From positions 2,183,501-2,247,500 of the forward strand of contig OZ020307.1 in assembly GCA_963971305.1 (NCBI GenBank): DNA of 64,000 nucleotides, given 5' to 3'. Numbering within the stretch: position 1 is the first letter of the stretch; every line of letters starts with the position of its first letter. This DNA is from Arcuatula senhousia (taxonomy: Eukaryota > Mollusca > Bivalvia > Mytilida > Mytilidae). A program made the translations under genes and the position numbers. Of this stretch, positions 12,333-23,500 are shown piece by piece. The notes under the pieces were generated by a model, which had not been told where the DNA came from, made no database searches, and saw only the letters and a program-made list of their open reading frames with translations.

Positions 12333-15300
12333 TGACAAGATTATTTGGTTTTTTAACAAGATCCATGTCCAGTGCTGTTGAGGTATGTACTGAAAAAATT
12401 TATAGCTGAAAGAATTTGTATTTCTCATTTCTAAAAGTTACTGTTTCTGAATTGCAACAGATCTACATGTATACATAGAGCAATGAGAAAAACTTGTCCA
12501 AACAATATCAATTTTTAAAGGGATATTGTCAACAACAAAAAAAAACTCAGTTTCGTTCGATGATATAACATATCATTTGGTATCTTAAGGGGGGGGGGGG
12601 GGGGTCATGTACCATTTGGTTTCTTAGGGGGGGGGTCATGCCCCACGCCCTCAAATTTCTATGACGATCGTTCGGTACCTGAAGGGGTCATCATCATTGC
12701 CCCACCCCCCCCCTCCCCCCCAAATGACAAAACACTAAATATTCTGAATACCATTGAGATCCCCACCCTATAACCATATATATTATTACTCCTTATGAGA
12801 AGACAATTCATTTGGTATTTTAGGGGAGTAGGGGGGCGGGGGTCATGACCCACCCCTCATATGACAAAATACTTTTTCGTGGAGAGGTATCATTTAATGT
12901 CCTATTAGATGCCCTATTTTTAGCTCACCTGGACCGAAGGTAACTCTACAAAAGTCTCCATAGGGTCGAAGTTGTCAGATGACCCCTTATAGGGGTTACG
13001 ACCCCTTAAAGGTGAAAATAGCCATTTTTCATGTTTTTGGCCTACAGAATGAAAACTATTGCAGATAGAGATTAGCTGTTGCTTGCTAAAATGTTTAGCT
13101 CATTTAGCTCTATGAAAGTCTCCATAGGATCGAAGTTGTCAGATAATCCCTTATAGGGGTTACGACCCCTGAAAAATGGCATTTTTTCATGTTTTTGGCC
13201 TACAGAATGAAAACTATTGCAGATAGAGATTAGCTGTTGCTTGCTTAAATGTTCAGCTCATTTAGCTTTACAAAATTCTCCATAGGGTCAAAGTTGTCAG
13301 AAAACCCCTTGTAGGGGTTATGGCCCCTGAAAAATAGCGATTTTTCATATTTTTGTCCTACAGAATGAAAACTATTGCAGATAGAGATTAGCTGTTGCTT
13401 GCTTAAATGTTTAGCTCATTTAGCTCTACAAAATTCTCCATAGGGTCAAAGTTGTCAGATGACCCCTTATAGGGGTTACGGCCCCTGAAAAAAAAGCCAT
13501 TTTTCATGTTTTTGGCCTACAGAATGAAAACTATTGCAGATAGAGATTAGCTGTTGCTTGCTTAAATGTTCAGCTCATTTAGCTCTACAAAATTCTCCAA
13601 GGGTCGAAGTTGTCAGATGACCCCTTATAGGGGTTACGGCCCCTGAAAAAAGCGATTTTTCATGTTTTTGGCCTACAGAATGAAAACTATTGCAGATAAA
13701 GATTAGCTGTTGCTTGCTTAAATGTTTAGCTCATTTAGCTCTACAAAATTCTCCATAGGGTCAAAGTTGTCAGAAAACCCCTTGTAGGGGTTATGGCCCC
13801 TGAAAAATAGCGATTTTTCATATTTTTGTCCTACAGAATGAAAACTATTGCAGGTAGAGAAAAGCTGTTGCTTGCTTAAATGTTCAGCTTATTTAGCTCT
13901 ACAAAAATATAGGGTCAACATCAAGACCAGGTGAGCGATTCAGGCTCCTGGGAGCCTCTTGTTGACATTAATGGTTGATGGTTAATAATTTTCGAAAAGA
14001 TTTTTCAAAAACTACTTATCACAGCCTTCTGATATTTGGTATGCAGCATCAGCATGGGCTCCCATATTGTAGGATTTAATTTTAAGTCTGTCTCTCACCT
14101 ACTTCCTGTTTAATGAAACTTCAGCCTTGCATTTTGACAGATTTTTTGTAACTTTGAACTAAAAACCCCAAAATATTTTAGAAATGAAAAAATGATTGCC
14201 TTAGATAATGATTTTGGATTTTTTTTTTCAGAGACCAGTAGAGAGGTCAATTATTGAGAAATTGACAGAAGCATTTAAACCCCAACATTTAGAGGTCATC
14301 AATGAAAGTAATATGCATAATGTTCCTAAAGGTTGGATTATTATTATAAATATATATAAGTTTAAGTAAAAAGTTACAGAATCTTTATTACTGTAAACCA
14401 GTTTTTGCAATTACAATCTTACGGGTTTCATTGTCAGAGAGCAATTTCGCAGCTATTTATTTTTGCGATTCTTGGTAAACAACAATAATATTACTATGAA
14501 AAAGAGTTAGTTCGCAACGATATATTTTCGTGAATTCCTGCTCCTTGCAAAATCTGCGAATATAAATGGCTTGCGAAAATAAGTTGGTTTACAGTAACTG
14601 GTTTGGTTACTTTTAAGTGTTTAAGATTTTTGTATATTAAAAAACAAACATACCTAAAGAACTTTTATTTGTGGATATCAATTTTTATGGATTGTGCCAA
14701 AAAATGTGCATTGGATTTATGTCATCATAGATTAATTAAGCAATTTAACATACAATTGGAATTAGGAACCAAATTTTGTACTTGGAATGTCATAAGAAAC
14801 GGCATCAATAAAATGCATGAACAATAATTCCTTCACAGTGTAAGTTACCATTTACAAGTCATTCGGTTATAAATATTAAATGATTTCTAGGTTCAGAGAC
14901 ACATTTTAAAGTAGTGGTGATATCAGATTTGTTTGATGGACAGACTCTAATCAAGGTTTGTATAAGATGTTATTAATTTATTTTAAGGTTTTTAGCTTAC
15001 CTGGCCAAAGGCCATGCGAGCTATTGCCGTCACTTGGTGTCCGTCGTCCGTCCGTCATCTGTTGTTCGTCTGTCGTCTGTCATCCATCTGTTCAACTTTT
15101 CAAAAATCTTCTTCTCTTAAACCGCTAGACAGAAAGTGATGAAACTTGGTTGTTTTCTAGGATGTTTTCTACAAAACTGTCGGATTTTTGATTCGACAAA
15201 AAACATGACCGCCATTGTTAAAAATAGACCAGGGGGGTCAGACCACTGTTTTTGGCTTGTAAATCAAAAAGTATAAGAGATAGATGAAATTTGATGCCTC

Positions 15301-17052
15301 GCTACTGTTTCAGCATCAAAAGTTCTATTAGAATTGTTACAAGTTGAAGTTGTCAGATGACCCCTTATAGGGGTTACAGCCCTTTAAAGGTGAAAAATAG
15401 CGTTTTTTCATGTTTTTGGCCTGTAGATTGAGAACTATTGCAGATCGAGAAAAGCTGTTGCTTGCTTAATGAGAACTATTGCAGATCGAGAAAAGCTGTT
15501 GCTTGCTTAAATGTTCAGCTCATCAAGCTCTACAAATGTCTCCATAGGGTCGAGGTTGTCAGATGGCCCTTATAGGGGTTATGGCCTCTAAAAGTCGAAA
15601 AATAGTGTTTTTTCATGTTTTGGGGCTATAGAATGAAAACTATTGCAGATAGAGAAAAGCTGTTGCTTGCTTAAATGTTCAGACCATTAAGCTCTACAAA
15701 TCTCTCCATGGTGTCAAGGCAAGCAATGTTTAACTCATACAAAAACTGTCAACTTGAAGAATTGCCACAACATCAATCATATTTGCATGATAGTTGCCAA
15801 GTGATGCATGCATGCTTCGAATGCTGGCTGTGACTATAATTTTTAGCTAGAATGTCGTATGTAAAAAAAAATCATTGTGCACATATTGACAATAATGCAT
15901 AATGAAATAAGCTTTGTAAACAATAGATAACCTGTGTTTTCCCAGTTTCCAATGAAGCGATTGATTTCATATTAGGCTGACTTTGGGTGCTAACTATAGT
16001 TGAAACAAAACTGCATGGGCATGCGTAAACTATATGTCAGTCGAACACAATTAGGGTAGAACCACGTTAAAATTGGTAACTTGTGGGTGTTGGTAAAACT
16101 TATTCAACATTTAGAGACCAGGTGAGTGATTCAGGCTCCTAGGAGCCTCTAGTTTATATTTTATGAATGAAACTTTAAATAAAGTTTTCTCCCCCTTTTC
16201 ACAAACTTATTATTATCAATCTTTTAATTCTTAGATATTACTTGTATGATTGGTATTGCTACCATATTTAAACCTGATATTTAAAATATACGTTTATAAT
16301 GTAGGTTGTGTCGCGTACACTTATTCCACATCTCATTTTCTTCTATCAAATCTTTTCATTCATTTCTAGAAAAGACGAAACATATAAAATACAATGACGG
16401 TAATTGAAAATTTGTAGTTTTCTTTTCATTTTAAATCATTTTACTCTTCTTAAATTTTACATAACCTTATGATTTGCATGGGCAAAGTTTTACAACAACT
16501 TGGCTTAAGCATATCTGATGAGTCTTTCTTACATAAAACTTATTTTAATCGATCATTTTCTGTGCATTTTAATGACATCAAATTCTAGTTATTGTTTTGG
16601 TGTTTTCCAGAGACACAGAGCCATCAATGAAAAGTTGACAGATGAACTGCAAGGGACTGTCCATGCTCTTTCTATTGTTGTAAGTATGATAACTCATTTG
16701 TCCAGTAATATAGATGTTGTAACAAGAAACAAAATAAAAAGAATTTAGTCACTGTAAAACATATATAACAAGAATATGTCTGACAGACTTAATGCCCCAT
16801 CTTGCAACATTTGGGACGGACGGACGAACAGATGGACGATTGGACCTGAACACTATATTTCCCCCTGCTGTTGTAGATGGGGCATAAAAATTATCAAGCC
16901 AGTATTCATTTCCTCTACATGTTTCCTGTGTTCAATATAAATGTGGTACTTTAATTTTGTTTTTCTTTCAGGCTAAGACACCCAAACAATGGTTGGAATC
17001 AGGAGGTGTGATAGGGAAATCCCCTCCGTGTCAAGGAGGTTCAGGATTATGA
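12333..17052 (+). CDS. BOLA1: BOLA1-like protein, mitochondrial BolA family
   Basis: Exons recognised are 12333-12382, 14232-14331, 14891-14955, 16611-16679 and 16972-17052, all with GT-AG borders and matching phases. From the ATG at 12365 they encode 110 residues. The open frame extends upstream to the acceptor at 12331-12332, giving TRLFGFLTRS, which is basic and hydrophobic like a mitochondrial presequence. An unseen leader exon ending in A would make the first codon ATG. BolA hallmarks are RPVERSIIEKL, VINES, GSETHFKVVVIS, FDGQTLIKRHRAIN, and GTVHALSIVAKTP with the conserved metal-binding His. The tail SPPCQGGSG matches vertebrate BOLA1. BolA proteins pair with monothiol glutaredoxins (GLRX5 for BOLA1) and a [2Fe-2S] cluster. 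AATAAA follows at 17083-17088. Introns 1 and 3 each carry a family C element. The true start is uncertain. Confidence 0.92.
12560..12870 (+). repeat. G-run-rich degenerate tandem repeat in BOLA1 intron 1
   Basis: Two to three diverged units with TTTGGTATCTTA, a long G run and TCATGCCCCA. The longest run is about 18 G (12588-12604), with C-rich runs at 12704-12721. The G runs could form quadruplexes on the plus strand. No coding role. Confidence 0.6.
12922..13963 (+). mobile_element. Family C element in BOLA1 intron 1, six internal ~158-bp units
   Basis: It starts TTAGCTCACCTGGACCGAAGG and ends CCAGGTGAGCGATTCAGG followed by the hairpin and CTTGTT. Inside are six near-identical units of about 158 bp (anchor CCTACAGAATG at 13041, 13199, 13357, 13516, 13672 and 13830). 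Each holds AGCTCTACAAAATTCTCCAT, AAGTTGTCAGATGACC, ACTATTGCAGATAGAG and TGTTGCTTGCTTAAATG. These same words seed the 62-bp satellite at 17.5-26.6 kb. No transposase is seen. Confidence 0.75.
13967..14175 (+). repeat. Family F repeat fragment in BOLA1 intron 1
   Basis: Shares TTCTGATATTTGGTATGCAG and the following AGCATGGG region with 7005-7200 (inverted) and 57120-57420. Directly abuts the 3' end of the family C copy. Confidence 0.45.
14996..16154 (+). mobile_element. Family C element in BOLA1 intron 3
   Basis: It starts AGCTTACCTGGCCAAAGGCC followed by a CGTC/CCGT-rich run, and ends ACCAGGTGAGTGATTCAGG then AGGCTCCTAGGAGCCTCTAG. Two to three diverged ~158-bp internal modules are present, including AAGCTCTACAAATGTCTCC and GAGGTTGTCAGATGGCC (15529-15570). 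The 24 nt ending at 15508 are duplicated in tandem (GAGAACTATTGCAGATCGAG at 15429 and 15471). Confidence 0.75.
16791..16886 (+). mobile_element. Short inverted-repeat element in BOLA1 intron 4
   Basis: ATGCCCCATC at the left and GATGGGGCAT at the right form 10-bp terminal inverted repeats about 95 bp apart, enclosing a GGACGGACGGACG stretch. The size and ends suggest a miniature element; no coding role. Confidence 0.45.
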
Positions 17053-17329
17053 CAAACAATGGATTTTAAACTTCTGTACATAAATAAAACTGGGGATCTA
17101 AAATATGATTTTGTAATTACTGGTTTATCTGAATCAGAATGTGAGTTATTGTAAAGATATTCTGCTTGTTAGGATTAATAAAAGTGTCCATTGATCAAAG
17201 TTGTCTGGTGTCCATTGTGATATGTAGTTTTTGGTTTAATAATGATAACTCAAGTTGTGGTTGACCAGTTTGTTTTTCATTTTGATGAAAAACATTGCAG
17301 CCATTAAAATCACTAAGAATGGTTTATAC
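17053..17329. other. BOLA1 3' flank
   Basis: Holds the BOLA1 3' untranslated region with AATAAA at 17083-17088; nothing else is recognised. Confidence 0.5.
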
Positions 17330-17509
17330 ATTTGACAGATAGGAACTTCTTTATTACTCATAGGCTAAGGCCAGGATGTGAGATGAATGGTCCTTCAGGA
17401 ATTATGCCTTTTGAATTCCCCCAGCCCCCCCCAAATCATGTTTTTAAATGGTTTTTGTTTTTCAATTAAGAATGAAAACTATTGCAGATTATGAATGTGG
17501 TTGCTTTTT

Positions 17510-20500
17510 TAAATGTCCAGCTAATGCCACAGGCTCTACAAAATTGCCACTGTGTCAAAGTTGTCAAATGGTTGCGCCCAGCTTATGACAGAAGCTCTAC
17601 AAAAGTCTCCACTGTCAAAGTTGTCAGATGGTGTGTCCAGCTCATTCCACAAGCTCTACAAAAGTCTCCATTGTGTCAAAGTTGTTGCATGGCTGTGTCC
17701 AGCTCATACCACAAGCTCTACAAAAGTCTCTACTGTGTAAAAGTATTCAGATGGTGGCGTCCAGCATATGCCACAAGCTCTATAAAATCACCACTGTGTC
17801 AAGTTGCGCCCAGCTTATGTAAGAAGCTCTACAAAAGTCTCCACTGTTTCAAAGTTGTCAGATGACGTGTCCAGCTCATGCCACAAGCTCTACAAAAGTC
17901 TCCATTGTGTCAAAGTTGTCAGATGGTTGCGTCCAGCTTATGTCAGAATCTCTACAAAAGTCTCCATTGTGTCAAAGTTGTCAGATAGTTGTGTCCAGCT
18001 CTTGCCAGAAACTCTACAAAAGTCTCCACTGTCAAAGTTTTCAGATGGTTGTGTGCAGCTCATGCCAGAAGCTCTTCAAAAGTCTCCGCTGTTTCAAAGT
18101 TGTCAGATGATTGTGTTCAGCTTATGCCAGAAGCTCTACAAAAGTCTCCACTGTTTCAAAGTTGTCAGATGATTGTGTTCAGCTTATGCCAGAAGCTCTA
18201 CAAAAGTCTCCATTGTCAGAGTTGTCAGATGGTTGCGCCCAGCTTATGTCAGAAACTCTACGAAAGTCTCCATTGTGTCAAAGTTATCAAATGGTTGTGT
18301 CCAGCTTATTCCAGAAGTTCTACAAAAGTCTCCACTGTTTCAAAATTGTCAGATGATTGTGTTCAGCTTATGCCAGAAGTTCTACAAAAGTCTCCACTGT
18401 GTCAAAGTTGTTTCATGGTTGTGTTCAGCTTATTCCTGAAGCTCTACAAAAGTCTCCACTGTCAAAGTTGTTAGATGGTTGTGTTCAGCTTATTCCTGAA
18501 GCTCTACAAAAGTCTTCACTGTGTCAAAGTTGTCAGATGGTTGTGTCCAGCTCATACCAGAAGCTCTACAAAAGTCTCCACTGTGTCAAAGTTGTCAGAT
18601 GGTTGTGTCCAGCTCATACCAGAAGCTCTACAAAAGTCTCCGCTGTGTCAAAGTTGTCAGATGGTTGTGTCAAGCTCATGTCAAAAGCTCTACAAAAGTC
18701 TCCATTGAGTCAAAGTTGTCAAATGGTTATGTCCAGCTCATTTCAGAAGCTCAACAAAAGTCTCTGTTGTGTCAAAGTTGTAAGATGTTTATGTCCAGCT
18801 CATGCCACAAGCTCTACAAAAGTCTCTTCTGTGTCAAAGTTGTCAGATGATTGTGTTCAGCTTATGCCAGAAGCTCTACAAAAGTCTCCATCGTGTCAAA
18901 GTTCTCAGATCGAGATGGTTGTGTTCAGCTTATGCAAGAATCCTACAATAGTCTACACTGTGTCAAAGTTGTCAGATGATTGTGTTCAGCTTATACCAGA
19001 AGCTCTACAACAGTCTCCACTGTGTCAAAGTTATCAGATGGTTGTGTCCAGCTCATGCTAAAAGCATTTCAAAAGTCTCAACTGTGTCAAAGTTGTCAGG
19101 TGGTTGTGTTCAGCTTATGCAGGAAGCTCTATTAAAAGTTCCACTGTTTTAAAGTTTTCAGAAGGTTGTGTCAAGCTTATGCAAAAGGTTCTAAAAATGT
19201 CTCCTCCGTCAAAATTGCCATGTGGTTGTGTCCAGCTCATACCAGAAGCTCTACAAAAGTCTCCATTGTGTCAAAGTTGTCAGATGGTTGTGTCAAGCTC
19301 ATACCAGAAGCTCTACCAAAAGTCTCCGATGTGTCAAAGTTGTCATATGGTTGTGGTCAGCACATGCCAGAAGCTCTACAAAAGCCTCCATTGTGTCAAA
19401 GTTATCAGATGGTTGTGTTCAGCTCATACCACAAGCTCTACAAAAGTCTCTATTGTCAAAGTTGTCAGATGGTTCTGTTCAGCTTATGCAGGAAGATCTA
19501 CAAAAATCTTCACTGTGTAAAAGTTCTAAGAACGAAATGGTTGTGTCCAGCTCTTGCCAGAAGCTCTACAAAAGTCTCTGCTGTGTCAAAGTTGTAAGAT
19601 TGTTGTGTCCAGCTCATGTCAGAGGCTCTACAAAATTCTCCACTGTGTCAAAGTTGTCATATGGTTGTGGTCAGCACATGCCAGAAGCTCTACACAAGTC
19701 TCCACTGTGTCAAAGTTGTCAGATGGCTGTGTCCAGCTCATACCAGAAGCTCTACACAAGTCTCCACTGTGTCAAAGTTGTCAGATGGTTGCGCCCAGCT
19801 CATACCAGAAGCTCTACAAAAGTTTCCACTGTGTCAAAGTAGTCAAATGGTTGTGCCCAGCTCATGCCACAAGCTCTACAAAAGTCGTCACTGTGTCAAA
19901 GTTGTCAGATGGCTGTGTCCAGCTCATGCCAGAAGCTCTACAAAAGTTTCCACTGTGTCAAAGTTGTCAGATGGCTGTGTCCAGCTCATACCAGAAGCTC
20001 TACACAAGTCTCCACTGTGTCAAAGTTGTCAGATGGTTGTGTCCAGCTCATACCAGAAGCTTTACAAAAGTCTCCACTCTGTCAAAGTTGTCAGATGGTT
20101 GTGTCCAGCTCATGCCACAAGCTCTACAAAAGTCTCCACTCTGTCAAAGTTGTCAGATGGTTGTGTCCAGCTCATACCAGAAGCTCTACAAAAGTCTCCA
20201 CTGTCAAAGTTGTCAGATGGTTGTGTCCAGCTCATGCTAGAAGCTTTACAAAAGTCTCCACTGTGTCAAAGTTGTCAGATGGTTGTGTTCAGATTATGCC
20301 AGAAGCTCTACAAAAGTCTCCACTGTCAAAGTTGTCAGATGGTTATGTCCAGCTCATGCCAGAAGCTTTACAAAAGTCTCCACTCTGTCAAAGTTGTCAG
20401 ATGGTTGTGTCCAGCTCATACCAGAAGCTCTACAAAAGTCTCCACTGTGTCAAAGTTGTCAGATGGTTGTGTTCAGATTATGCCAGAAGCTCTACAAAAG

Positions 20501-23500
20501 TCTCCACTGTGTCAAAGTTGTCAGATGGTTGTGTCCAGCTCATACCAGAAGCTCTACAAAAGTCTCCACTGTGTCAAAGTTGTCAGATGGTTGTGTCCAG
20601 CACATGCCAGAAGCTCTACAAAAGTCTCCACTGTCAAAGTTGTCAGATGGTTGTGTCCAGCTCATGCTAGAAGCTTTACAAAAGTCTCCACTGTCAAAGT
20701 TGTCAGATGGTTGTGTCCAGCTCATACCAGAAGCTCTACAAAAGTCTTCACTGTGTCAAAGTTGTCATATGGTTGTGTTCAGATTATGCCAGAAGCTCTA
20801 CAAAAGTCTCCACTCTGTCAAAGTTGTCAGATGGTTGTGTTCAGATTATGCCAGAAGCTCTACAAAAGTCTCCACTGTGTCAAAGTTGTCAGATGGTTGT
20901 GTCCAGCTCATACCAGAAGCTCTACAAAAGTCTCCACTGTGTCAAAGTTGTCAGATGGTTGTGTCCAGCTCATACCAGAAGCTCTACAAAAGTCTCCACT
21001 CTGTCAAAGTTGTCAGATGGTTGTGTCCAGCTCATGCCAGAAGCTCTACAAAAGTCTCCACTGTGTCAAAGTTGTCAGATGGTTGTGTTCAGATTATGCC
21101 AGAAGCTCTACAAAAGTCTTCACTGTGTCAAAGTTGTCAGATGGTTGTGTCCAGCTCATACCAGAAGCTCTACAAAAGTCTTCACTGTGTCAAAGTTGTC
21201 AGATGGTTGTGCCCAGCTCATACCAGAAGCTCTACAAAAGTCTCCACTGTCAAAGTTGTCAGATGGTTGTGTCCAGCTCATGCTAGAAGCTCTACAAAAG
21301 TCTCCACTGTCAAAGTTGTCAGATGGTTGTGTCCAGCTTATACCAGAAGCTCTACAAAAGTCTCCACTGTGTCAAAGTTGTCAGATGGTTGTGTCCAGCT
21401 TATACCAGAAGCTCTACAAAAGTCTCCACTCTGTCAAAGTTGTCAGATGGTTGTGTCCAGCTCATGCCAGAAGCTCTACAAAAGTCTTCACTGTGTCAAA
21501 GTTGTCAGATGGTTGTGTCCAGCTCATGCCAGAAGCTCTACAAAAGTCTCCACTGTGTCAAAGTTGTCATATGGTTGTGTTCAGCTCATACCAGAAGCTT
21601 TACAAAAGTCTCCACTGTGTCAAAGTTGTCAGATGGTTGTGTCCAGCTCATGCCAGAAGCTCTACAAAAGTCTCCACTGTGTCAAAGTTGTCATATGGTT
21701 GTGTTCAGCTCATACCAGAAGCTCTACAAAAGTCTCCACTATGTCAAAGTTGTCAGATGGTTGTGTCCAGCTCATACCAGAAGCTTTACAAAAGTCTCCA
21801 CTGTGTCAAAGTTGTCAGATGGTTGTGTCCAGCTCATGCTAGAAGCTCTACAAAAGTCTCCACTGTCAAAGTTGTCAGATGGTTGTGTCCAGCTCATGCC
21901 AGAAGCTCTACAAAAGTCTCCAATGTGTCAAAGGTTTCAGATGGTTGTGTCCAGCTTATGCCAGAAGCTCTACAAAAGTCTCCACTCTGTCAAAGTTGTC
22001 AGATGGTTGTGTCCAGCTCATGCTAGAAGCTCTACAAAAGTCTCCACTCTGTCAAAGTTGTCAGATGGTTGTGTCCAGCTCATGCCAGAAGCTCTACAAA
22101 AGTCTTCACTGTCAAAGTTGTCAGATGGTTGTGTCCAGCTCATGCCAGAAGCTCTACAAAAGTCTCCACTGTCAAAGTTGTCAGATGGTTGTGTCCAGCT
22201 CATGCCAGAAGCTCTACAAAAGTCTTCACTGTCAAAGTTGTCAGATGGTTGTGTCCAGCTCATGCCAGAAGCTCTACAAAAGTCTCCACTGTGTCAAAGT
22301 TGTCAGATGGTTGTGTCCAGCTCATACCAGAAGCTCTACAAAAGTCTCCACTGTGTCAAAGTTGTCAGATGGTTGTGTCCAGCTCATACCAGAAGCTCTA
22401 CAAAAGTCGTCACTGTGTCAAAGTTGTCAGATGGTTGTGTCCAGCTCATACCAGAAGCTTTACAAAAGTCTCCACTGTGTCAAAGTTGTCAGATGGTTGT
22501 GTCCAGCTCATACCAGAAGCTCTACAAAAGTCTCCACTCTGTCAAAGTTGTCAGATGGTTGTGTCCAGCTCATACCAGAAGCTCTACAAAAGTCTCCACT
22601 GTGTCAAAGTTGTCAGATGGTTGTGTCCAGCTCATACCAGAAGCTCTACAAAAGTCTCCACTCTGTCAAAGTTGTCAGATGGTTGTGTCCAGCTCATGCC
22701 AGAAGCTCTACAAAAGTCTCCACTGTCAAAGTTGTCAGATGGTTGTGTCCAGCTCATACCAGAAGCTCTACAAAAGTCTCCACTCTGTCAAAGTTGTCAG
22801 ATGGTTGTGTCCAGCTCATACCAGAAGCTCTACAAAAGTCTCCACTCTGTCAAAGTTGTCAGATGGTTGTGTCCAGCTTATACCAGAAGCTCTACAAAAG
22901 TTTCCACTGTGTCAAAGTTGTCAGATGGTTGCGCCCAGCTCATACCAGAAGCTCTACAAAAGTCTCCACTGTCAAAGTTGTCAGATGGTTGTGTCCAGCT
23001 CATACCAGAAGCTCTACAAAAGTCTCCACTGTCAAAGTTGTCAGATGGTTTTGTCCAGCTCATACCAGAAGCTCTACAAAAGTCTCCACTGTCAAAGTTG
23101 TCAGATGGTTGTGTCCAGCTCATACCAGAAGCTCTACAAAAGTCTCCACTCTGTCAAAGTTGTCAGATGGTTGTGTCCAGCTCATGCCAGAAGCTCTACA
23201 AAAGTCTCCACTCTGTCAAAGTTGTCAGATGGTTGTGTCCAGCTCATACCAGAAGCTCTACAAAAGTCTTCACTGTGTCAAAGTTGTCAGATGGTTGTGT
23301 CCAGCTCATGCCAGAAGCTCTACAAAAGTCTCCACTCTGTCAAAGTTGTCAGATGGTTGTGTCCAGCTCATACCAGAAGCTCTACAAAAGTCGTCACTGT
23401 GTCAAAGTTGTCAGATGGTTGTGCCCAGCTCATGCCAGAAGCTCTACAAAAGTCTCCACTGTCAAAGTTGTCAGATGGTTGTGTCCAGCTCATACCAGAA

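Noticed and set aside
20540..23123. Minus-strand frames repeating MSWTQPSDNFDSGDFCRASG
   Set aside because: Reverse-strand shadows of runs of the 60-bp variant unit, where 60 is a multiple of three.
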